NCBI GenBank assembly: GCA_040752835.1
Contig: JBFMGG010000007.1
Location: 186,001 to 250,000 of the forward strand
Direction: 5' to 3'
Length of the DNA stretch: 64,000 nt
Origin: Campylobacterota bacterium
GTDB taxonomy: Bacteria; Campylobacterota; Campylobacteria; Campylobacterales; Sulfurimonadaceae
Shown: in pieces, positions 24,705 to 33,405 of the stretch
How positions within the stretch are numbered: the first letter of the stretch is position 1
Layout: each line of letters begins with the position of its first letter
Notes under the pieces: model-generated
What the model was told of the DNA's origin: nothing
The model's input: only the letters and a program-made list of their open reading frames with translations
Databases searched by the model: none
Position numbers and translations under genes: made by a program

Positions 24705-25853
24705 TTAGTCTCTTTGCTGACGCATAAACGTCGGAACGTCAAGGAAATCTTCACTGTAATCGCCGTTGGCTACCATTGCGGGGCGGGCAACGACGCGCGG
24801 TTTGGCAACGGCTGCGGTAGCGGCTGCGGCGACCGCTTCTTTGTTCTCGAATTCGCAGTTGTTGATCCCCATCGTCGCTTTTTTCTCGAAGCCTGTGGCA
24901 ACAAGAGTGATGCGGATGTAATCTTGCGGTAGATTGGCATCGGTGGTTGTTCCGAAAATAACGTCGGCACCGTCGTCAACGCTGTTGTGGACGACGTCCA
25001 TCGCCGCCGAGAGTTCCATGAACGGGAACTCGGGATGCATGCTGAAGTGGACGAGCACTCCAAGCGCACCGGTAATCGACATATTATCCAGAAGAGGAGA
25101 TTCGATCGCGTTTTTGATCGCTTCGTACGCCGCGTTCTCCCCTTTGTATTCGCCTACACCCATCAGCGCGAGGCCGCGATGGCTCATGACCGTCTGAAGG
25201 TCGGCGAAGTCGAGGTTGATGTCGTTGTCCCCGCTGGCGAGGATGACGCCCGAAGTTCCGCTTACCGCGCGGGCCAGGACGCTGTCAACGATTTTAAAAC
25301 TCTCTTTGATCCCCAGTTTGGGATCGATGATCGAGAGGAGTTTGTCGTTAGGGATGACGACGATCGAATCGGACTCTTTTTTGAGTTCTTCCAGCCCTTC
25401 TTCGGCAAGTTTAAGACGTTTTTTCCCTTCGAACGAGAACGGCTTGGTAACGACCGAAATCGTCAGGGCGCCTACCTCTTTGGCAATTTTGGCGATGATC
25501 GGAGCCGCACCGGTTCCGGTGCCTCCCCCCAGGCCTGCCGCAACGAAAACGATATCGGCCCCTTCGAGTGCACGGGCGATATCTTCGTAGCTTTCCAGTG
25601 CCGACTCTTTGCCCACTTCGGGTTTCATCCCCGCGCCGAGTCCTTTGGTCAGTTTGGCCCCGAGCTGGATTTTGCTCGCCGCGCTTCCCTGCTCAAGTAC
25701 CTGTGCATCGGTGTTGGCCATAATCAGCTCGATGCCGGGGATCTGCTCTTTGAGCATATAGCCGATCATGTTGCCGCCGCCGCCGCCGACGCCGACCGCT
25801 ACGATACGGGCCCCCGTTAGAGAGGTTGATTCTTCAATTGAAAATGGTTCCAT
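24705..25853 (-). CDS. ftsZ: Cell division GTPase FtsZ
   Basis: This 382-residue tubulin homologue polymerises with GTP into the Z ring. GTP-binding features are clear: GVGGGGGNMIGYM at about 21-33 and the tubulin signature GGGTGTGAAP at about 109-118. The C-terminal linker is short and the conserved end DFLDVPTFMRQQRD is the site for FtsA binding. The start ATG follows AAGGAGC. It lies 18 bases downstream of ftsA, and no strong terminator separates them. Confidence 0.98.
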   Translation of the reverse strand: MEPFSIEESTSLTGARIVAVGVGGGGGNMIGYMLKEQIPGIELIMANTDAQVLEQGSAASKIQLGAKLTKGLGAGMKPEVGKESALESYEDIARALEGADIVFVAAGLGGGTGTGAAPIIAKIAKEVGALTISVVTKPFSFEGKKRLKLAEEGLEELKKESDSIVVIPNDKLLSIIDPKLGIKESFKIVDSVLARAVSGTSGVILASGDNDINLDFADLQTVMSHRGLALMGVGEYKGENAAYEAIKNAIESPLLDNMSITGALGVLVHFSMHPEFPFMELSAAMDVVHNSVDDGADVIFGTTTDANLPQDYIRITLVATGFEKKATMGINNCEFENKEAVAAAATAAVAKPRVVARPAMVANGDYSEDFLDVPTFMRQQRD

Positions 25854-25871
25854 GCTTGCTCCTTGACGTAA

Positions 25872-27269
25872 TTAAAAAAGTTGAGTTGCCCAATTCCAGA
25901 ATTTGGTGATCGGGTTAGGCTGGTCGTCCTGTACCGGCTTATTCGACCCGATGTTGACCATCTTCGACACATCCGCCTTCTTCTCTTCCTTGACCGGTTC
26001 GGGCTGGGGAGGAGTAGGGGCGGCGTTTGGAATGTCGAATTCCGGTACCTCTTCGTGGAATTGAACCTGCGGCTGGGTTGCCGGTTCTTCGCTCGCGTGA
26101 CGCATGTGTTTGTTCACGTCGATTTCATAGGGGGTATAGCCGCCGGCCATGTATTTGACCAATCCGACCGCCCCTGAATAGGAAGGATCTCTGAGCGTAT
26201 CGAAAAGACCTCCCATGTCGCTTGGTTTTGCGAGGCGCACTGGCATGTTGTCGAAAATTGCGACCGCCAGTTCGCGCAGCCCTTCGATTTTGGTAAATCC
26301 GCCGGTCAGGACGACTCCCGCTCCCATGTGTTCTCTAAGGCCGCTTTTTTCAAGCGACTGGGCGATAATCATCAGCGTCTCTTCCACCCGGGCGTAGATG
26401 ACGTTATGCACTACTTCGAGTGAGACTTCGTGGGTTGCGTTTTCGTCTCCGATGACGGGGAGCTCGATCAGGTCGTTGCTCGGTGCGTAGAGGGAACCGT
26501 AGTTGATTTTGACGTTGTCGGCGGTCTGAAGCGGCGTATGCAGCGCCATGGAGAGATCGTTCGTTATATGGTTAGAACCGACTCCGAGAAAATCGTTGTA
26601 GCGGATGGCGTGCCCGGAGTGGATCACGATGTTGCTGGTGTTTCCACCCATATCGACGACGGCCGCTCCCAGTTCTTTTTCGTCTTGGTTGAGGACGGCG
26701 ATTGCCGAGGCGTATCCGCTCAATACGACGCTTTCAACTTCGACACCGGCGGCTTTGACCGCTTTGCGGAGGTTGTTGAGATTGCTTTTCTGGGTAGTGA
26801 TGATGTGGGTCTCGACCTCGAGGCGCGCGGCGTTCATCCCCAGCGGGTCTTCGATGAAATCCTGATCGTCCACTTTGAAATTGTAGGGGAGGGCGTGGAG
26901 CACTTCGAATTCATTAGGGATATTCGCGTTGTAAAGCGAGGTATGCATGACGCGGTTGATCTCTTTGAGGGTGATCTCTTTATTCGGGATATTGACGATA
27001 CCGCTGGAATTGAGGCTTTTGGTATACGCTCCCGAAATCGATACCACGGCGCTGCGCAGTTCCGTACCCGCAACGCGTTTCGCGTCGTTCAGGGCGCTTT
27101 TGATCGATTTGCTGGCGAGCTCGATGTTGGTAATGCTCCCTTTGCGAAGCCCCTGCGCTTTTGAGATTCCGGCTCCGATGATCTGCGCACTGTTGTCATC
27201 GTCGATTTCGGCGATGATGGCGCAAACTTTTGTCGAGCCGATATCGATGGCTAAAACGGTTCGTTTCAA
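25872..27269 (-). CDS. ftsA: Cell division protein FtsA
   Basis: This actin-like ATPase of about 465 residues anchors FtsZ to the membrane. The phosphate-binding start KRTVLAIDIGSTKVCAIIAE is intact, the second phosphate loop (AAVVDMGGNTSNIVIHSG) is at about 202-219, and the C-terminus ends in an amphipathic helix (NPITKFWNWATQLF) that binds the membrane. I chose the TTG at 27269, one base after the stop of the upstream gene and placed correctly after GGAAGGG; a longer frame from 27314 would overlap that gene. A Pro/Glu-rich linker precedes the end helix. Confidence 0.95.
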   Translation of the reverse strand: MKRTVLAIDIGSTKVCAIIAEIDDDNSAQIIGAGISKAQGLRKGSITNIELASKSIKSALNDAKRVAGTELRSAVVSISGAYTKSLNSSGIVNIPNKEITLKEINRVMHTSLYNANIPNEFEVLHALPYNFKVDDQDFIEDPLGMNAARLEVETHIITTQKSNLNNLRKAVKAAGVEVESVVLSGYASAIAVLNQDEKELGAAVVDMGGNTSNIVIHSGHAIRYNDFLGVGSNHITNDLSMALHTPLQTADNVKINYGSLYAPSNDLIELPVIGDENATHEVSLEVVHNVIYARVEETLMIIAQSLEKSGLREHMGAGVVLTGGFTKIEGLRELAVAIFDNMPVRLAKPSDMGGLFDTLRDPSYSGAVGLVKYMAGGYTPYEIDVNKHMRHASEEPATQPQVQFHEEVPEFDIPNAAPTPPQPEPVKEEKKADVSKMVNIGSNKPVQDDQPNPITKFWNWATQLF

Positions 27270-27270
27270 A

Positions 27271-28734
27271 TCAGATCCCTTCCACATAGATTTCAACAGG
27301 GTATTTGTTTTCAAGGACTTTGATCAGTCCCTGATCCAATACATTGCCCTTCAGCTTCGCAACGGCTGCTTCGTTCGCAATTGCTTTTGTTTGAAGCAAC
27401 TTTTGTTCCAAAACGTTATAGATTATAACATTTCCGCTTTCCAAAGCGATAAAACCCTGTTTTTGTTTGGAGGTGAAGAGTTTGGAAAGGAATTCGGACG
27501 TTTCCGTAGGAGTTAAACCGGCCAGTTCGGGAGTTTCGGTGCGGCTGATGAAGTCGGTGGTCGTACCCGTGAACGAGCGATAGCTGTTTTTAGCCAGCTC
27601 TTCGAGTTTTTGCGTTTTGAGCTGAGTGGTATACAGAACGTTAGCTTCGTTTTTCGCCTCTTCGTACGTTTTGGTCCGTGAGGGGATCGATTTATCGAGT
27701 TTGATGACAACGAAATCGCTTCCCGCTTTGCGGGGTTTGAGATAGGGCTTGTTCGGATTCAGCGCGGCGATCTCTTTGGTCAGCGCGGGATCGAACGGTG
27801 ACGCGGAAGCGCTGAAAGCGGCTTTTTCGACCGGGATGTTTTGGAGCTGCCCTTTTTTGTAATCGACGTAGAGGCGAAGCGCTTCTTTTTCAGTTGCTTT
27901 TTCCTGCAAAGCGGCAACGACGGCCTCACGGGCGTCGGCCGGAGGGAGGATTTTTCCCGACGCGTCTTTGAGCGTCAGGCGGTTGGCTTCGTAATATTCG
28001 GCAATTTCGCGTTCCGAAGGAAGTTCGGCAACCGGTGCCTGGCGAACGAAGGAGATTTCATAGCCGGGTTCGGTTTTAAATTCTTTTTTGTGTTTTTCCC
28101 AGAACGCCTTGAGTCCCGCTTCGTCGGCGGAAACGTCGATCATCGCGGGTGTCAGGAGCTTGTAGGTGATTTTGTCGGAAACACCCAGCGCGCTGCCCAG
28201 TGCACGGGTTTCGAAAGGACGGGCGTTGGAAGCGAGCATGTAGAGGGTTTTTTGGATCAGCAGCTCTTTGCGCAACGACTCTTCGTACTCTTTTTTCGTG
28301 AGGCGGTTATCGGCAAGCGCTTTTTCGTAAACGGTTTTGTCGAAAGCTCCCCCCTTGAAAAACATCGGCTGAGACTGGATCACCTCGGCGAGTTCCTTGT
28401 CGCTGACGACCATTCCGTAACTTTGGGCGAGGTTCAGTACGAGAGCCTGATTGACCAGCTGGCGGAGGGCCTGGCGCTGCAAGCCCAGTTGCTGGGCCAT
28501 TTTTTCATCCATTTTTCCCTGAAACATCTGATTGTACTGGTTGAAAAGAGAAGTGTAGCTTTTCTGGAGCTCTTCGGCGGTGATCGAAATATCGCCCACT
28601 TTGGCGACGGCACCCGCTTTGTCCCCGTAGCTGTATTGTCCCCATCCGACGAATCCCGCACCGATAAAAGCGATCGTGGAGATCCAGATCGTTACGACCA
28701 GGTATTTGCGATGGCGCTGCATCCATGTGATCAT
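27271..28734 (-). CDS. PpiD/SurA-type periplasmic folding protein
   Basis: This 487-residue protein is anchored by one N-terminal membrane helix at about 11-30 (YLVVTIWISTIAFIGAGFVGW) with the bulk in the periplasm. A SurA-N-like helical chaperone domain (about 40-195) is followed by a region in the place of the parvulin PPIase domain (about 225-340), with weak catalytic-site resemblance, and a C-terminal helical part. PpiD proteins help newly exported outer-membrane proteins leave the Sec channel. It is the first gene of the set with ftsA, ftsZ and the J-domain gene; whether isomerase activity is retained is unclear. Confidence 0.88.
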   Translation of the reverse strand: MITWMQRHRKYLVVTIWISTIAFIGAGFVGWGQYSYGDKAGAVAKVGDISITAEELQKSYTSLFNQYNQMFQGKMDEKMAQQLGLQRQALRQLVNQALVLNLAQSYGMVVSDKELAEVIQSQPMFFKGGAFDKTVYEKALADNRLTKKEYEESLRKELLIQKTLYMLASNARPFETRALGSALGVSDKITYKLLTPAMIDVSADEAGLKAFWEKHKKEFKTEPGYEISFVRQAPVAELPSEREIAEYYEANRLTLKDASGKILPPADAREAVVAALQEKATEKEALRLYVDYKKGQLQNIPVEKAAFSASASPFDPALTKEIAALNPNKPYLKPRKAGSDFVVIKLDKSIPSRTKTYEEAKNEANVLYTTQLKTQKLEELAKNSYRSFTGTTTDFISRTETPELAGLTPTETSEFLSKLFTSKQKQGFIALESGNVIIYNVLEQKLLQTKAIANEAAVAKLKGNVLDQGLIKVLENKYPVEIYVEGI

Positions 28735-28850
28735 TAAAGCGTCCTGTTGTAGAATTCAGATATTTTATTGCGTTTAGCATTAAACTTGGATGAAAAGAAC
28801 CCTTGGCTAACGCGTGTTATCACATTATAACCCAAAAAAGGGAGGTTTTC

Positions 28851-30158
28851 ATGAACAATTCGGAGATGGCGCGGCGCGATTTGAACGTTGTGTGGCATCC
28901 GTGCACACAGATGAAGGATCACGAGACTCTTCCGATGACGCCGATTTCACGCGGTGAAGGGGTCTGGCTCGAAGATTTTGAAGGGCATCGCTTCATCGAT
29001 GCGATCAGCAGCTGGTGGGTCAATCTTTTCGGTCATTCGAACCCCTACATCAACGGCAAAATCAAAGAACAGCTCGAAACCCTCGAACACGTCATTCTTG
29101 CAGGATTTACCCACGAGGGGGTCGTGCGCCTCTCCGAACGGCTCGTCGCCCTTTCACCCGAGGGGCTAACGCGCTGTTTTTATGCCGACAACGGTTCGAG
29201 CGCCATCGAAGTGGCGCTCAAGATGAGCTACCATTTTCATCGTAACCGTGGGGAGGAACGCCCTCTTTTCGTCTCTTTGTCGGAGAGTTATCACGGCGAA
29301 ACGCTCGGAGCCCTCGCGGTTGGGGACGTTTCGCTTTACAAAGAGACTTATGAGCCACTTTTGATCCGTTCACTGGTTACCCCTTCGCCCCGGGATCAGA
29401 GCCTTGAAGCGGCGCTCGAAGCCTCGGAAACATTCGGAAGACTTTTGAGGGAACGGGGCAAAGAGATATCGGCGCTGATCGTGGAACCGCTAGTGCAGTG
29501 CGCGGGAGGAATGAGAATGTACCATCCCCGTTTTCTCAGCGAAGCCAAGCGGTTGTGCGAAGAATACGGCATCCATTTTATCGCCGATGAAATCGCGGTC
29601 GGATTCGGTCGTACGGGGACGTTGTTTGCCTGCGAACAAGCCGGGATTTCACCTGATTTTATGGCTTTATCCAAGGGGCTTACCGGGGGGTATCTTCCTC
29701 TTTCTGTGGTTCTAACGACCGAAGAAGTGTACGGTGCGTTTTACTGTGATTACAACCCTGCAAAATCGTTTCTCCACTCACACAGTTATACCGGAAACGC
29801 TCTTGCCTGCGCCGCTGCCAACGCGACTTTGGACCTGTTCGAATCGGAATGTGTTATTGAATCGAACCGCCGCCTCATCGGGGTGATCGAACGGGAACTT
29901 AAACGGTTTGAACGTTATGAAAAGGTCAAGGAGACACGCCAGTGCGGGATGATCGCCGCCATCGAGCTTGACGGGTTCGATCCCAAAGCGCGGATCGGAC
30001 TCGAAATCCACCGGCGGTGCATGGAAAAAGGGGTGCTTATCCGTCCGCTGGGGAGCGTCGTGTACGTGATGACGCCCTACGTGATAACCCCTGATGAACT
30101 GGTGCGGGTATTCGATGCGATCGAGAGTGCGGTCGCGGCGATTTCAGTCGATGTCTAA
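28851..30158 (+). CDS. bioA: Adenosylmethionine-8-amino-7-oxononanoate aminotransferase
   Basis: This 435-residue PLP enzyme converts KAPA to DAPA in biotin synthesis, using AdoMet as amino donor. The N-terminal VWHPCTQMKDHE is the BioA hallmark, followed by ISSWWVNLFGHSNP and the PLP lysine Lys275 in LSKGLTGGYLPLS. I chose the ATG at 28851 behind GGGAGG; an upstream in-frame codon lies in a region with no ribosome-binding site. No other bio gene is beside it. Its 3' end overlaps the convergent aldolase-fold gene by 15 bases. Confidence 0.96.
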   Translation: MNNSEMARRDLNVVWHPCTQMKDHETLPMTPISRGEGVWLEDFEGHRFIDAISSWWVNLFGHSNPYINGKIKEQLETLEHVILAGFTHEGVVRLSERLVALSPEGLTRCFYADNGSSAIEVALKMSYHFHRNRGEERPLFVSLSESYHGETLGALAVGDVSLYKETYEPLLIRSLVTPSPRDQSLEAALEASETFGRLLRERGKEISALIVEPLVQCAGGMRMYHPRFLSEAKRLCEEYGIHFIADEIAVGFGRTGTLFACEQAGISPDFMALSKGLTGGYLPLSVVLTTEEVYGAFYCDYNPAKSFLHSHSYTGNALACAAANATLDLFESECVIESNRRLIGVIERELKRFERYEKVKETRQCGMIAAIELDGFDPKARIGLEIHRRCMEKGVLIRPLGSVVYVMTPYVITPDELVRVFDAIESAVAAISVDV

Positions 30159-30734
30159 ACGTGCCTGGGAGTGATCGAGCATCAGGATCCGGCAGCTGCG
30201 TTCGAGGATCGAGAGCTGGCGCACCATCGAGTGGATGTCGCGGCTGAAAGCGTAAACGCCGTATCCGCGGATGACCATGATCGAGGTGTTGTTCTGCTGG
30301 AAATACTGAGGGATTTCACTCACCGCCCGTTCGTACCAGTCGTCGAATTTTTTCGGGTCGTAGATGGCGATTTTGCCAAATTCCTTGAAGCCGAAATAGT
30401 CGTTGGGGATGATGATGCTGTGGTTCAACGAAAAGGCGGTCGTAAAGGGGGGCATCGTAAAGGTGATGAATTTGGCGTCCGATATCTGACGGTAAATCCC
30501 GTGGTGGATCGAGGCGTCGATGCTTGCCTCCTTCCAACGGTAATCTTTATTGTAAAAAAGATCGATGAGGCTGTTTTCGCCGATCGAATCGAAAATGGCG
30601 TTTTTCGTATTGATCGTGAAAAGATTGGTATCGAGTTTGGCCGAGAGCGAACCGTGATAGATTCCGAAAAAATCTTTCCGGAACATCGACAGGGCGAATG
30701 CGGCGAGCTGACGTTTTACGTTTTGTTTGTCCAT
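30144..30734 (-). CDS. Class II aldolase/adducin-fold protein lacking metal ligands
   Basis: This 196-residue protein follows the class II aldolase/adducin pattern (GIYHGSLSAKL, ASIHHGIYRQISDAKFI, IMVIRGYGVYAFSRDI, IHSMVRQLSILERSC). The three zinc-binding histidines of active aldolases are missing: the HTHPP segment reads FTMPP and the third (GHGVY) reads GYGVY. It is thus probably a non-catalytic member that binds a ligand or protein, or an enzyme with a different mechanism. It is transcribed towards bioA and away from a LysR gene. The family membership is clear but the role is unknown. Confidence 0.82.
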   Translation of the reverse strand: MDKQNVKRQLAAFALSMFRKDFFGIYHGSLSAKLDTNLFTINTKNAIFDSIGENSLIDLFYNKDYRWKEASIDASIHHGIYRQISDAKFITFTMPPFTTAFSLNHSIIIPNDYFGFKEFGKIAIYDPKKFDDWYERAVSEIPQYFQQNNTSIMVIRGYGVYAFSRDIHSMVRQLSILERSCRILMLDHSQARLDID

Positions 30735-30750
30735 GAAAAGGATTTTAGCA

Positions 30751-30756
30751 TATAAT
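30751..30756 (+). promoter_or_regulatory. -10 element for the LysR gene
   Basis: TATAAT in TTTTAGCATATAATAGTGC lies 25 bases before the ATG at 30781, with GAGGGG between. It supports the ATG at 30781 as the true start, since an earlier in-frame codon would place the promoter inside the gene. Confidence 0.55.
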
Positions 30757-30780
30757 AGTGCACAAATGAGGGGTGAAAAG

Positions 30781-31662
30781 ATGTTTACGCTGCGTCAACT
30801 TGAAATTTTTACGGCCCTGGCCGCCTCGTCCCGCGTTATCGACGTCGCCGAAACCCTCTCCATGAGTCCTTCGGCCGTTTCGATGGCGGTACGGGAGCTG
30901 GAGAAAGATTGCGGCGAAGAGCTGTTCGAGAGGATCGGCAAACGGCTGGTTCTCAATGAAAGGGGACGTTATTTTTACGAACATGCGGCCCGAATCGTCG
31001 ACAAATCGCACCGATTGTTCGAAACCTTTCAGGCCGATTCGATGGGCGGACATCTCTACCTCGCCGCCAGCGTAACGATCAGCAACTATCTTTTGCCCGA
31101 ATGGATCGGGGATTACCGTTCCGGGAATGAGACGGTCAAGGTATCGCTCAAAACCGCCAACAGTACCGAGGTGATCGAAATGGTCCGCAACGGGGGGTGC
31201 GATCTGGGATTCGTCGAAGGCAAATTCGACGAAAACGACATGGAATCCCTGCGGCTCATGAGCGACGAACTCGTCGTCATCGGAAGCGATCCGTCGTTAG
31301 CGGAGCGGGAGTATTTCATCGACGAACTGGTTGCCAGACGCTGGATCCTGCGCGAGCGGGGTTCGGGGACGCGCGAAATCTTCCTTTCGCAGATTGCCCC
31401 GGTCGACAAGGAACTGCAAATCGATATGGAATTCCAGCACAACGAAGCGATCAAGCGCTACCTGATGCACGACAAAGAAGCCCTCTCGTGCCTTCCCAGA
31501 CTCAGCGTTGCCGAAGAGCTGGATTCGAAAAAGATGTTCGAGGCCCGGATCATCGGTCATCGGTTCGAGAGGGAATTTCGTCTGATATGGAGAAAAGAGA
31601 AGACGCTGACACGGGTGATGCGCGATTTTAAACGTTATGTTAGTGAGCTTAGGATAGTATAG
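30781..31662 (+). CDS. LysR-family transcriptional regulator
   Basis: This regulator of about 293 residues has a winged helix-turn-helix at about 1-60 (FTLRQLEIFTALAASSRVIDVAETLSMSPSAVSMAVRELE) and a periplasmic-binding-like co-inducer domain (about 88-290). LysR proteins usually act on a gene divergent from their own; here the divergent neighbour is the aldolase-fold gene. The effector is not evident. The sequence is closest in style to the CysB/CbbR-like single regulators of Campylobacterota. The start at 30781 follows GAGGGGTGAAAAG. Confidence 0.93.
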   Translation: MFTLRQLEIFTALAASSRVIDVAETLSMSPSAVSMAVRELEKDCGEELFERIGKRLVLNERGRYFYEHAARIVDKSHRLFETFQADSMGGHLYLAASVTISNYLLPEWIGDYRSGNETVKVSLKTANSTEVIEMVRNGGCDLGFVEGKFDENDMESLRLMSDELVVIGSDPSLAEREYFIDELVARRWILRERGSGTREIFLSQIAPVDKELQIDMEFQHNEAIKRYLMHDKEALSCLPRLSVAEELDSKKMFEARIIGHRFEREFRLIWRKEKTLTRVMRDFKRYVSELRIV

Positions 31663-31674
31663 GGCGATAAAAAC

Positions 31675-32610
31675 ATGCAAGGAACCCCAGTGCAGGAAGC
31701 CCCCCATATTCCCGTTTTGTACCGCGAAGTGATCGAAGCGTTTTCGCCGTGTACCGACGGGATCGTCATCGACTGCACGATGGGGTACGCCGGGCATTCG
31801 TCGATGCTGCTCGAACACTATCCTGACGTTTCGCTGATCGGGATCGACCAGGACCCGGAGGCGATTGCGTTTTCTTCGCGCAGACTTGAACCGTTCGGCA
31901 AACGGGTCGAAATCCGACAGGGGCGTTTTTCCGACGTTGCACGTGAGGCCATCGCCGAAAAAGGGGATGCGATCTGCGGCATACTGGCCGACATCGGGGT
32001 GTCGTCTCTTCAGCTTGACCGGCGCGAGCGGGGCTTCTCGTACGAAAGCGACACCCTCGACATGCGGATGAATCCCGATGCGGCGCTGAGTGCGGCGGAC
32101 GTGGTCAATACCTATGGGCAAAGCGAATTGGAGACGATCCTGCGCGAATACGGCGAAGTGACCAATGCCCGCCGCGTTGCCGAAACGATCGTACAGCGTC
32201 GACCTTTCTATTCGGCCAAAGAACTTTCCGGTGCCATTTTCCATCTGATGCCCAAGGGGAAAAAAATACACCCCTCCACGCTGGTGATGCAGGCGATCCG
32301 GATCGAGGTAAACGACGAACTCGGGGAACTCGAGAGGCTGCTGGATGCGGTTGAACAATCGGACGTCAAGCAGATGAGGGTGGCGATCATAACATTTCAT
32401 TCCCTCGAAGACAGAATCGTCAAAAACCGCTTCGCGAAATGGTCGAAAAACTGTATCTGCCCAGCCGAAGCGATGCGCTGTACCTGCGGCAACAACCATG
32501 CGATCGGCAAGACCCTCACCAAAAAGCCGCTGAGTGCGCAGGAGGACGAATTGCGTTCCAACCCGCGCAGCCGGAGTGCGAAACTTCGCGTATTCGAGAT
32601 TCGACGATGA
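31675..32610 (+). CDS. rsmH: 16S rRNA m4C1402 methyltransferase RsmH (MraW)
   Basis: This 311-residue AdoMet methyltransferase modifies N4 of C1402 in the ribosomal decoding site. HIPVLYREVIEAF at the start, the AdoMet-binding DCTMGYAGHSSMLLE at about 33-47, then GVSSLQLDRRERGFSY and AIITFHSLEDRIVK near the end are family hallmarks. Its stop overlaps the ATG of the following ftsL-like gene, as is typical of the division cluster. Confidence 0.97.
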   Translation: MQGTPVQEAPHIPVLYREVIEAFSPCTDGIVIDCTMGYAGHSSMLLEHYPDVSLIGIDQDPEAIAFSSRRLEPFGKRVEIRQGRFSDVAREAIAEKGDAICGILADIGVSSLQLDRRERGFSYESDTLDMRMNPDAALSAADVVNTYGQSELETILREYGEVTNARRVAETIVQRRPFYSAKELSGAIFHLMPKGKKIHPSTLVMQAIRIEVNDELGELERLLDAVEQSDVKQMRVAIITFHSLEDRIVKNRFAKWSKNCICPAEAMRCTCGNNHAIGKTLTKKPLSAQEDELRSNPRSRSAKLRVFEIRR

Positions 32611-32885
32611 ACGACAAACACGATATCCTGGAAGAAACGAGAGAGATTATCGCCCCTGATGAGTCGATGGGGCCGGTCTTTTTACGCAACGTTTTTGTCG
32701 GGGTTTTTCTGGTTTTGATCGTCGTTTTTCCGAAAATTTTCATCAATACGCAGATCTATTTCAAAAGCCGTGAAATTTCGACCCTGACGCATGAACACGA
32801 TGCCCTGATGGAAGAGAACCGCCTGATCAAGGCCAAAGTGGAAGCCCTCAAATACAAAAACGAAATCCTCGATACCCAGTTTTGA
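32607..32885 (+). CDS. FtsL-like small division protein
   Basis: This 92-residue bitopic membrane protein has a cytoplasmic N-terminus, one helix at about 26-46 (RNVFVGVFLVLIVVFPKIF) and a periplasmic coiled coil (about 52-90: TLTHEHDALMEENRLIKAKVEALK). Its ATG overlaps the rsmH stop, exactly where ftsL is found in most bacteria. FtsL pairs with FtsB through such a coiled coil and helps activate the septal synthase. Sequence similarity to E. coli FtsL is expected to be weak, so position and topology carry the call. Confidence 0.8.
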   Translation: MNDKHDILEETREIIAPDESMGPVFLRNVFVGVFLVLIVVFPKIFINTQIYFKSREISTLTHEHDALMEENRLIKAKVEALKYKNEILDTQF

Positions 32886-32932
32886 TTTTTGAGCGAACGA
32901 TTCTCTATCGCATCAACTAAGAATTGTGGTGG

Positions 32933-32938
32933 TATAAT
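32933..32938 (+). promoter_or_regulatory. TATAAT -10 element
   Basis: GGTGGTATAATCGCG lies between the ftsL-like gene and the exported 135-residue protein gene, about 52 bases before its ATG. A 5-bp inverted repeat (GATCC-N8-GGATC, 32942-32959) follows directly at the expected transcript start. Confidence 0.5.
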
Positions 32939-32989
32939 CGCGATCCTAATGTTTGGATCAAGTTGGGTCCGAAACGGTCAGGATGTCGG

Positions 32990-33397
32990 ATGAAAAAGCT
33001 TTTTTTCGTTTTAGCGATGACGGCGGCGATGCTTCAGGCGGCTCCGTGGAGGGAATCGAAAAGCTTTGTTTTGCCGAAGGACCGTACCGTGAAGGTGCTG
33101 GTAAAAAGCGAAGGGCTCGAACGTCTTCTCTCTTTTCGATGGACGCTGTATGCTGATAAAGGGCTCGTCGTGCACGAAAATTTTGATCGGTTTGTGGGAC
33201 AGCATGTTTTGTACGCGTCACATACTAACCAAAGTTTTCGAAAGCGGCTGCTTCCGGCGAAAAAGAGCGAAAAAGACGTTCCCTACATTGTCGTCGTATT
33301 CAAAAAATTCGACGAAGGGGCGAAAACCGCGCAGCTTGACCTGCTGTTGTTCGACAAAGAGCAGCGGATCATGCTCGAGTATTTAACGGAGAAGTGA
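32990..33397 (+). CDS. Exported protein of 135 residues, unknown
   Basis: The ATG at 32990 gives a signal peptide (KKLFFVLAMTAAMLQAA) and a mature part of about 116 residues with alternating beta segments and many Lys/Phe. An upstream open frame exists but lacks both a signal peptide and a ribosome-binding site. There are no cysteines in the mature part and no membrane segment. It overlaps the start region of the polyprenyl synthase gene. I recognise no family; a periplasmic location is all that can be stated. Confidence 0.72.
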   Translation: MKKLFFVLAMTAAMLQAAPWRESKSFVLPKDRTVKVLVKSEGLERLLSFRWTLYADKGLVVHENFDRFVGQHVLYASHTNQSFRKRLLPAKKSEKDVPYIVVVFKKFDEGAKTAQLDLLLFDKEQRIMLEYLTEK

Positions 33398-33405
33398 TAA
33401 AGAGG

